The notes under the pieces are model-generated. The model worked only from the letters and a program-made list of their open reading frames with translations. It searched no databases and was not told where the DNA came from. A stretch of DNA of 64,000 nt from UMGS1519 sp050951095 (lineage in GTDB: Bacteria; Actinomycetota; Coriobacteriia; Coriobacteriales; Eggerthellaceae), in assembly GCA_050951095.1 (NCBI GenBank), contig JBMNIQ010000003.1, positions 124,001 to 188,000 on the forward strand, in the 5' to 3' direction. Numbering within the stretch: the first letter of the stretch is position 1; the number at the start of each line of letters is the position of its first letter. Shown piece by piece: positions 55,169-64,000 of the stretch. A program made the translations under genes and the position numbers.

Positions 55169-56089
55169 ATGAGCGAGCTTGAGAATGCGCCTTCAGGGCT
55201 GAACGACGCCGCCGACCCGGTTGCGGTGCCCTCCGTGCTGGACCAGCCGCGGCTGACCGAGGTCGATATCGATTTCAAGACCATGTTGGAGCAGAGCGAG
55301 GGCCTGACGGGCAAGGTGGACAAGAAGCCGAAGACCGCCGCCATCATCCTTGCGGGCGGACAGGGCGAACGCTTCGGCCGCGCCGGCGGCAAGCAGCTGG
55401 TGAAGATCGCCGGCAAGCCCATCCTCACGTGGTCCGCCGAGGCGTTCGACGCCGTGGGCGACGTCGGGCTCATCGTCATCGTCTGCCCCGAGGACCGCAA
55501 AGAGGAGTACCTGCGCGTGGCCATCGACCCGTACCCGTTCGTGACGCCCATCGTGCTGGCGCCGGCGGGCACCATCCGCCAGGAATCCGCGTTCTCCGGC
55601 CTGGAGTACGTGCCGGAAGACTACGAATACGTGGTGCTGCACGACGGCGCGCGCCCCATGATCGGCCCCGACCTCATCAACCATGCCATCAGCGTCGTGA
55701 AGGGCAACTTGGACGCGGACGGCGCCGTGGTGGCGTACCGCTCCATCGACACGCTGAAAGTGGTCGAGGACGGCGTCATCGTGGGCACGCCGGACCGCTC
55801 CGTGTTCTGGAACGCCCAGACGCCGCAGGTCTTCCGCGCCGGCATCTACCGCCGCGCGCACGCCTCCGCGCTGGCCGACGGCTTCGTGGGAACGGACGAC
55901 TCGTCGCTCATCGAGCGCCTGGGCGGCCGTGTGCTGGTGGTCGAAGGGTCCCGCAACAACATCAAGCTCACCGTGCCGGAAGATTACCTGATGCTGGCAC
56001 CCGCCATCCGCGAAGTCCTGCGCTCCCGCTACGGGGACGATCCGCTGAGCGACTTCGACGGCGACGCGGATACGGGCAAGGAGGAATAG
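55169..56089 (+). CDS. ispD: 2-C-methyl-D-erythritol 4-phosphate cytidylyltransferase
   Basis: 306 residues from ATG 55169 (MSELENAPSG). The IspD domain starts near residue 56: AAIILAGGQGERFG (CTP-binding loop), HDGARPM and the C-terminal KLTVPEDYLMLA. The 54-residue N-terminal extension is acidic, without a signal peptide, and is unusual for the family. IspD makes CDP-methylerythritol from MEP and CTP. It is 2 bp upstream of ispF, so the two are in one operon and probably translated in concert. Confidence 0.95.
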   Translation: MSELENAPSGLNDAADPVAVPSVLDQPRLTEVDIDFKTMLEQSEGLTGKVDKKPKTAAIILAGGQGERFGRAGGKQLVKIAGKPILTWSAEAFDAVGDVGLIVIVCPEDRKEEYLRVAIDPYPFVTPIVLAPAGTIRQESAFSGLEYVPEDYEYVVLHDGARPMIGPDLINHAISVVKGNLDADGAVVAYRSIDTLKVVEDGVIVGTPDRSVFWNAQTPQVFRAGIYRRAHASALADGFVGTDDSSLIERLGGRVLVVEGSRNNIKLTVPEDYLMLAPAIREVLRSRYGDDPLSDFDGDADTGKEE

Positions 56090-56091
56090 CC

Positions 56092-56604
56092 ATGGCAGAG
56101 AACGGGGCGAATTTCAGTGCGGCCGACCTGCGCATCGGCATGGGCTTGGACGTGCACGAGCTGGTGGGCGGCCGGAAGCTCATCATCGGGGGAGTGGACA
56201 TTCCGTACTTCCGCGGCCTTGCCGGCCATTCCGACGCCGATGTGCTGGCGCACGCCGTGGCCGACGCCGTGTTGGGCGCGGCGCGCCTGGGCGACATCGG
56301 GCATTTCTTCCCCGACAACGATCCCGCCTATTCCGGCGCGGATTCCCTCCAGCTTCTGGCGAAGGTCGGGGAATTCGTGCGCGAAGCCGGCTACGAGGTG
56401 CTGGACATCGATTCCGTCGTGGCCGCCCAGCAGCCGAAGCTGTCGCCGTATCGCGACAAGATGCGCGCGAATCTGGCCGGCGCCCTGGGCATCTCGGCCG
56501 ACAACGTGGGCGTGAAGGCCACGACCACGGAGCATCTCGGCCTGGAGGGCCGCGAAGAGGGGATCTCCGCCCGCGCCGTGGCGCTGCTGCGCCGCATGCA
56601 TTGA
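56092..56604 (+). CDS. ispF: 2-C-methyl-D-erythritol 2,4-cyclodiphosphate synthase
   Basis: 170 residues, ATG 56092 behind AAGGAGG. GMGLDVHEL (metal-binding Asp/His), AGHSDADVLAHAVADAVLGA and GDIGHFFPD are canonical for IspF, and the C-terminal KATTTEHLGLEGREEGISA is the family tail. It cyclises CDP-ME-2-phosphate, working as a trimer. Directly follows ispD and precedes cysS. Confidence 0.97.
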   Translation: MAENGANFSAADLRIGMGLDVHELVGGRKLIIGGVDIPYFRGLAGHSDADVLAHAVADAVLGAARLGDIGHFFPDNDPAYSGADSLQLLAKVGEFVREAGYEVLDIDSVVAAQQPKLSPYRDKMRANLAGALGISADNVGVKATTTEHLGLEGREEGISARAVALLRRMH

Positions 56605-56676
56605 TGCCCGCCTGTATTGCCATCTTGAACGGCTGTCCTGCAGCCGCCGTTACCCGCCTATGCGAAAGGTCCAACT

Positions 56677-58179
56677 GTGATCAAGCTCTATAGCACCCAG
56701 ACCCGTACGAAAGAGGAGTTCCATCCGCGCGAAGAGGGCACGGTGCACATGTACGTGTGCGGCCCGACGGTGTACAACTACATCCATATCGGCAACGCCC
56801 GCACGTTCATCTCGTTCGACACCATCCGCCGCTACTTCATCTGGCGCGGCTACAACGTGACGTTCGTGCAGAACCTGACGGACGTGGATGATAAGATCAT
56901 CAACAAGGCCCGGGAAGAGGGGCGCACGGCGGCGGAGGTCGCTGCGGAATACAGCCAGGCGTTCATCGAGGACATGCATGCCGCCGGCGTCATGGACCCG
57001 GATGTGCGCCCGCGCGCCACGCAGGAGATCCCGGCCATGATCGAGCTCATCCAGGCCATCATCGACAACGGCCATGCGTACGTGGAGGACGGCGACGTCT
57101 ACTTCGACGTGCGCTCGTTCCCGCAATACGGCAAGCTCTCGCACCGCGACGTGGACGAGATGGAGAGCGGCCATCGCGACCTGGTGTCCGACGGCGTGAC
57201 GGGCGTGGCGGACCGCAAGCACGACCCGCTGGACTTCGCGCTGTGGAAGGCCTCGAAGCCCGGCGAGCCCGCCTGGGATTCCCCGTGGGGCCCCGGCCGC
57301 CCCGGCTGGCATATCGAATGCTCGGCCATGTCGCGCAAGTACCTGGGCCTGCCGCTGGACATCCATGGCGGCGGCGCCGACCTGGTGTTCCCGCATCATG
57401 AGAACGAGACGGCCCAGAGCGAGGCCGCGTATGGCGAGACGTTCTGCAACTACTGGATGCACGGCGGCATGCTGCAGATCAACAAGGAGAAGATGAGCAA
57501 GTCGCTGGGCAATTTCCTGCTGCTGCGCGACGTGCTGAAGACGACGCGCCCCGCGGTGCTGCGCATGCTGATGCTGCAGACGCATTACCGCAGCCCGCTG
57601 GATTTCTCGGATACGCGCCTGCAGGAGGCCGAGGCGTCTCTGAACCGCATCGAGAACACCGTCAAGAACCTGGACTGGCTGCTTTCCACGGCCGACGAGG
57701 GACCGGCGACGCTGGACGGCGCCGCGCTGAAGGCGAACGTGGAGCAGCTGCGCCAGGGGTTCGTGGAATCCATGGACGACGACTTCAACACGGCCGGTGC
57801 GCTGGGATGCCTGTTCTCGTTCGTGAACGACCTGAATGCCCAGGTGGCGAACAGGACCATCTCCACTGCCGACGCCGGTGCCGTCACGGAGGCGCGCGAC
57901 GCCGTCATCGAGCTGCTGGGCGTTCTGGGCATCCAGGCGGAAGGCAAGGAAGAGGGAGCCTCCGGCTTCCCGGCGGAGACCGTCGAGCTGGCGGCCCGTC
58001 TGGCCGCCTATGCCGGCGACAATGCGGCCGAAGCGGCGCAGGCGCTGCTGGATGCGCGTGCGGCTGCCCGCAAGGAGAAGGATTTCGGCTTGGCGGACGC
58101 CATCCGCGACGGCCTGACGGATCTGGGATTCACCGTGGAGGATACGCCGCAGGGCGCGCGCGTGACGTACGAGGGCTGA
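56677..58179 (+). CDS. cysS: Cysteinyl-tRNA synthetase
   Basis: 500 residues, GTG 56677 behind AAAGG. The class I motif HIGN is in YNYIHIGNARTFIS and KMSKS is in KEKMSKSLGNF. Zinc ligands include the Cys of MYVCGPTVY and the Cys and His residues of GWHIECSAMS and FPHHENE. The anticodon-binding helical bundle fills residues about 310-490. The order ispD-ispF-cysS-rlmB-yacP matches the conserved Gram-positive block. Confidence 0.97.
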   Translation: MIKLYSTQTRTKEEFHPREEGTVHMYVCGPTVYNYIHIGNARTFISFDTIRRYFIWRGYNVTFVQNLTDVDDKIINKAREEGRTAAEVAAEYSQAFIEDMHAAGVMDPDVRPRATQEIPAMIELIQAIIDNGHAYVEDGDVYFDVRSFPQYGKLSHRDVDEMESGHRDLVSDGVTGVADRKHDPLDFALWKASKPGEPAWDSPWGPGRPGWHIECSAMSRKYLGLPLDIHGGGADLVFPHHENETAQSEAAYGETFCNYWMHGGMLQINKEKMSKSLGNFLLLRDVLKTTRPAVLRMLMLQTHYRSPLDFSDTRLQEAEASLNRIENTVKNLDWLLSTADEGPATLDGAALKANVEQLRQGFVESMDDDFNTAGALGCLFSFVNDLNAQVANRTISTADAGAVTEARDAVIELLGVLGIQAEGKEEGASGFPAETVELAARLAAYAGDNAAEAAQALLDARAAARKEKDFGLADAIRDGLTDLGFTVEDTPQGARVTYEG

Positions 58180-58210
58180 TCCGCGTCGGAACGGATCCCT
58201 TGCAAACAGA

Positions 58211-58256
58211 AACCGCCGCATTCGCATCCCGGAAGGGGTGCGCGTGCGGCGGTTTT
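58211..58256. terminator. Terminator between cysS and the phosphoesterase gene
   Basis: AACCGCCGCA (58211-58220) pairs with TGCGGCGGTT (58245-58254), and inside it CGCATCCC pairs with GGGGTGCG, forming an 18-bp interrupted stem followed by TT. Serves convergent genes. Confidence 0.88.
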
Positions 58257-58343
58257 CGCTATCTCTGCGCCTGACGGTTGAGGCAGAGGGCCGACAACGG
58301 CATTCTGCAGCGGCGGGGAATTACGCGTTCGGGGGATGCGCGC

Positions 58344-58805
58344 TTACTTTGCGGGCAGCTCGATGAAGCGCACGGCGCGCACTTCGCCGTCGTCCACGGT
58401 CATGCGCGCAACGCCGGCTTTCGAGCCGCCGCGCGGGAAGCTGCACGAGCCGGGGTTCACGTACCGCACGCCCTGGATGACCTCGTTTCGCGGCACGTGC
58501 GTATGGCCGTGCACGACCACCTGCACGTCCGGCGCCGGGATGCCGATGTCCTGCGGTCGGTGCACCACCAGGAACTTCACGCCGCCCAGCGTGGGCGACA
58601 CGCTGAAGCGCACCGTGGGGTCCCACATCGCGCCCTGGTCGCAATTGCCCAGCACGGCTATGGTGGGCGCTATGGATTCCAGCTCCCACAGCAGGCGCTG
58701 GTCCTCCACGTCGCCGGCGCAGATGATGCGGTCGCATCCCTGCAGCGCCTGGAGGGCGGCATCGGGCAGATGGCGGTGTATGTCTGATATCAGTCCCAGT
58801 TCCAT
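58344..58805 (-). CDS. YfcE/MJ0936-type metallophosphoesterase
   Basis: 153 residues, ATG 58805. Calcineurin-like motifs in order: ISDIHR, CAGDVED, GNCD, a lone His in VVHRP and GHTHVPR. It is the compact single-domain type that hydrolyses phosphodiesters such as bis-pNPP or 2',3'-cyclic nucleotides, needing Mn or Ni. It is the only minus-strand gene in the clpC-rpoB block. Confidence 0.92.
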   Translation of the reverse strand: MELGLISDIHRHLPDAALQALQGCDRIICAGDVEDQRLLWELESIAPTIAVLGNCDQGAMWDPTVRFSVSPTLGGVKFLVVHRPQDIGIPAPDVQVVVHGHTHVPRNEVIQGVRYVNPGSCSFPRGGSKAGVARMTVDDGEVRAVRFIELPAK

Positions 58806-58933
58806 GGCCCCGATTGTACTCTTCTCGTGCGCTGCGGGGGCGATGGCGTGCCCGACGTCCGCGCGTCCTATAATGCCAAGGGAGAAAACGTGCCCGGGGA
58901 ACGGGCCGAACGCAGAGACGAGGAAAGAGGACC

Positions 58934-59722
58934 ATGGCCGAATACATCGAGGGAAAGCGCCCGGTAATCGAGGCGCTGCGCGGCGGCACGCCCATCAAGC
59001 GCGTGCTGATCGCGGACGGCATCAAGCGCGACGGCCTGGTCAACGACATCATGCGCAAGGCGAAGAACCGCAACATTCCCGTGAGCATGGTGCCGCGCAA
59101 GGAGCTGGAGAGGCATTTGGCCCGCGGCAGCCATCAGGGCGTCATGGCGGAGGCGAAGCCGTATGCCTATGCGTCGCTGCAGGACGTCATCGAAGCGGCC
59201 GAGAGCGATGCGCAGGCGCGCAACGGCGCGGCGCTCGTGCTGCTGCTGGACCATATCACGGACGCCGGCAACCTGGGCGCCATCGCGCGTTCCGCGGAAG
59301 TGGTGGGCGCATCGGGCATCGTCATCCCGAACAAGCGCAGCGCGCATGTGACGGCGGCCACGTACAAGAGCTCTGCCGGCGCCGTCATCAACGTGAAAAT
59401 CGCCCAGGTGGCGAACCTGGGCCAGGCCATGGACCGCCTGAAGGAGGCCGGGTTCTGGATCGCCGGTGCCAGCGAGCATGCTGCGGACAGCATCTGGGGT
59501 GCGAACCTGAAGGGCAAGATGGGCCTGGTCATGGGCAACGAGGAAGAGGGCCTGGCGCGCCTGACGCGCGAGAACTGCGACTTCCTGATGGCGCTTCCGC
59601 AGGTGGGCACGACGCAGTCGCTGAACGTGGCGCAGGCATCCACGGCCGTTATGTACGAATGGCTTCGCCAGAATTGGGACGGCATGGGCGTTCAGAGCAA
59701 TACCGGCGACACGGGCCGGTAG
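58934..59722 (+). CDS. rlmB: 23S rRNA (guanosine(2251)-2'-O)-methyltransferase
   Basis: 262 residues, ATG 58934 behind AAAGAGGACC. The N-terminal substrate-binding domain has YIEGKRPVIEALRGG and SHQGVMA. The SPOUT knot motifs are DAGNLGAIARSAE, VMGNEEEGLA and LPQVGTTQSLNVAQA. It methylates the ribose of G2251 in the peptidyl-transferase P-loop, by family assignment. It is followed after 111 bp by a NYN nuclease gene, a conserved RlmB-YacP pairing. Confidence 0.95.
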   Translation: MAEYIEGKRPVIEALRGGTPIKRVLIADGIKRDGLVNDIMRKAKNRNIPVSMVPRKELERHLARGSHQGVMAEAKPYAYASLQDVIEAAESDAQARNGAALVLLLDHITDAGNLGAIARSAEVVGASGIVIPNKRSAHVTAATYKSSAGAVINVKIAQVANLGQAMDRLKEAGFWIAGASEHAADSIWGANLKGKMGLVMGNEEEGLARLTRENCDFLMALPQVGTTQSLNVAQASTAVMYEWLRQNWDGMGVQSNTGDTGR

Positions 59723-59833
59723 GGGCCGGCGCGGCAGGCAAGCGGCGAAGCGGCAGGGAACGGCAAACGACCGGTGCGGCGGCAGCGAACGAGCATGCGG
59801 CCGCGCGTACGGAAGGGGAAGAGGCGATAGGCA

Positions 59834-60370
59834 ATGGCGATGAATCGCAGGCGGATGCTGATAGTGGACGGCTACAACGTGCTGCGAAGCGGGTATCGCT
59901 ACCAGAACATCGCCGCCCCGGACTACACGGACGACTCGTTCAACACGGCGCGCGAGACGCTGCTGAAGGACGTCATCTCGTTCGCGGGCAAGACGTACCG
60001 CGCCTACATCGTCTACGACGGCGGCGGCAACGAGTTCTCCACCGGCAAGCCGCAGACGATCGGCGGAGTCCAGGTCATCTTCAGCCCGGCGGGGTCCACG
60101 GCCGACAAGGTCATCGAGAAGCTGGCGCACGACGGGGCCGAGAAGGGCATGGAGGTCATGGTGGTCACGAGCGACGCCACCATCCAGGACACCGTGTTCG
60201 GCGGCGGCGTGGACCGCATGAGCGCGAACGGCTTCTCGCATGAGATGGAGATGCTCATGCAGGAGGTGCGCCTGGACGAATCGCCTGCCGTCGCGCGCAA
60301 GAACACCGTGGCGGAGCGCATCGATGCGGATACGCTGGCGAAGCTGAAGGCGCTGCGCGACGGCAGGTAG
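59834..60370 (+). CDS. NYN-domain (YacP/Rae1-like) ribonuclease
   Basis: 178 residues, ATG 59834. The PIN-like NYN fold is seen from MLIVDGYNVLRS (first Asp), via IVYDGGGNEFS to VTSDATIQDTVFGGG (further Asp residues). In Bacillus the YacP homologue, Rae1, cleaves mRNA in the ribosomal A site in a translation-dependent way; assignment here is by family and the rlmB neighbour. It is the last gene before the rpoB promoter. Confidence 0.9.
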   Translation: MAMNRRRMLIVDGYNVLRSGYRYQNIAAPDYTDDSFNTARETLLKDVISFAGKTYRAYIVYDGGGNEFSTGKPQTIGGVQVIFSPAGSTADKVIEKLAHDGAEKGMEVMVVTSDATIQDTVFGGGVDRMSANGFSHEMEMLMQEVRLDESPAVARKNTVAERIDADTLAKLKALRDGR

Positions 60371-60450
60371 CGCATCCGTTTCCTCCGCCTGAAAAAGGGC
60401 AGTTCAGCTGCTAAAACGCAACGAATAAACATATTTCAAAAAAATATTTC

Positions 60451-60479
60451 TTGACGGGACCACAAGTGCGGGCTATTCT
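60451..60479 (+). promoter_or_regulatory. rpoB promoter with UP-like element
   Basis: TTGACG (60451-60456) and TATTCT (60474-60479) have a 17-bp spacer. A/T-rich DNA from 60424 to 60450 (with an A7 run) is a plausible UP element for strong transcription. Confidence 0.8.
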
Positions 60480-60485
60480 AGCAAC

Positions 60486-60515
60486 TTGCGTCTTTTCGCA
60501 AAAATGCGATTTTTT
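60486..60515 (+). promoter_or_regulatory. Attenuator-like hairpin pair in the rpoB leader
   Basis: TCGCA (60496-60500), a 4-nt A loop, TGCGA (60505-60509) and T6 form a short terminator-like hairpin. TTGCG (60486-60490) can instead pair with CGCAA (60497-60501), which would disrupt it. The two are mutually exclusive. The stems are only 5 bp. Confidence 0.45.
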
Positions 60516-60533
60516 CGAAGGAGGAACCACCTC

Positions 60534-64000
<3,467 letters not shown>

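Overview
The window is a high-GC stretch of bacterial chromosome dominated by housekeeping genes. No insertion sequence, prophage, integrase or CRISPR array is visible. Several features suggest an actinobacterium of the Coriobacteriia/Eggerthellales type: strong G/C third-position bias, a long-form HPF, ClpC with a UVR segment, LCP and L,D-transpeptidase wall enzymes with long Arg-rich tails, a methylthioadenosine/SAH deaminase, an MFS carrier of a kind expanded in that group, and a 422-residue archaeal-type LeuC. This placement is inference from gene content; there is no 16S gene in the window.

Layout. 1-2284: the tail of a Gfo/Idh-like oxidoreductase, then two minus-strand genes (a TIM-barrel protein of unknown role and an M20 amidohydrolase). 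2482-8770: leuC-leuD-leuB-hisS-aspS, closed by a strong terminator. 8840-10724: an unusually long untranslated leader and an MFS carrier. 10950-13851: murA and an LCP-family wall protein. 14003-14616 (minus): a Cys-rich small protein and an NfuA-like Fe-S scaffold. 14736-18759: promoter, FMN riboswitch with terminator, then ribD-ribE-ribBA-ribH. 18962-24248: HAD hydrolase, RNase H, zinc-dependent phospholipase C-like protein, two bacterial PH-domain membrane proteins and an MscS channel. 24375-26988: an Ala/Lys repeat protein, citramalate synthase and a YerC-like regulator. 27141-30979 (minus): Nudix, metallo-beta-lactamase-fold, D-2-hydroxyacid dehydrogenase and class-I amidotransferase genes. 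31310-36889: M18 aminopeptidase, a TPR-like membrane protein and IMP dehydrogenase. 37065-40837: a LysR regulator divergent from leuS. 40977-45424: a DUF218 protein, an L,D-transpeptidase and an amidohydrolase. 45574-48518: ilvE, hpf (minus) and a SpoU methyltransferase. 48660-52059: tRNA-Pro(CGG), tatA, greA and a LysRS fused to an HD domain. 52469-60370: clpC, ispD, ispF, cysS, a phosphoesterase (minus), rlmB and a YacP-like NYN nuclease. 60534-64000: rpoB, cut by the window end just short of its C-terminus.

How the genes work together. CimA makes citramalate, and LeuCDB can carry it to 2-ketobutyrate (and 2-isopropylmalate to 2-ketoisocaproate). IlvE finishes branched-chain amino acid synthesis, and leuS, hisS, aspS, lysS and cysS charge tRNAs. 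The rib operon is a complete GTP-to-riboflavin branch apart from a phosphatase, under FMN feedback. IspD and IspF are two steps of the MEP isoprenoid pathway. MurA, the LCP protein and the L,D-transpeptidase serve the wall. The clpC-ispD-ispF-cysS-rlmB-yacP-rpoB order resembles the conserved block around ispDF/cysS/rlmB/yacP known in Bacillus, but rpoB here lacks its usual rplKAJL neighbours.

The most unusual items are the LysRS-HD fusion, a repeat protein with an exact 40-residue (22+18) super-period, an IMP dehydrogenase resembling the Tritrichomonas type, stacked operator-like repeats before clpC, and an attenuator-like pair of hairpins before rpoB.
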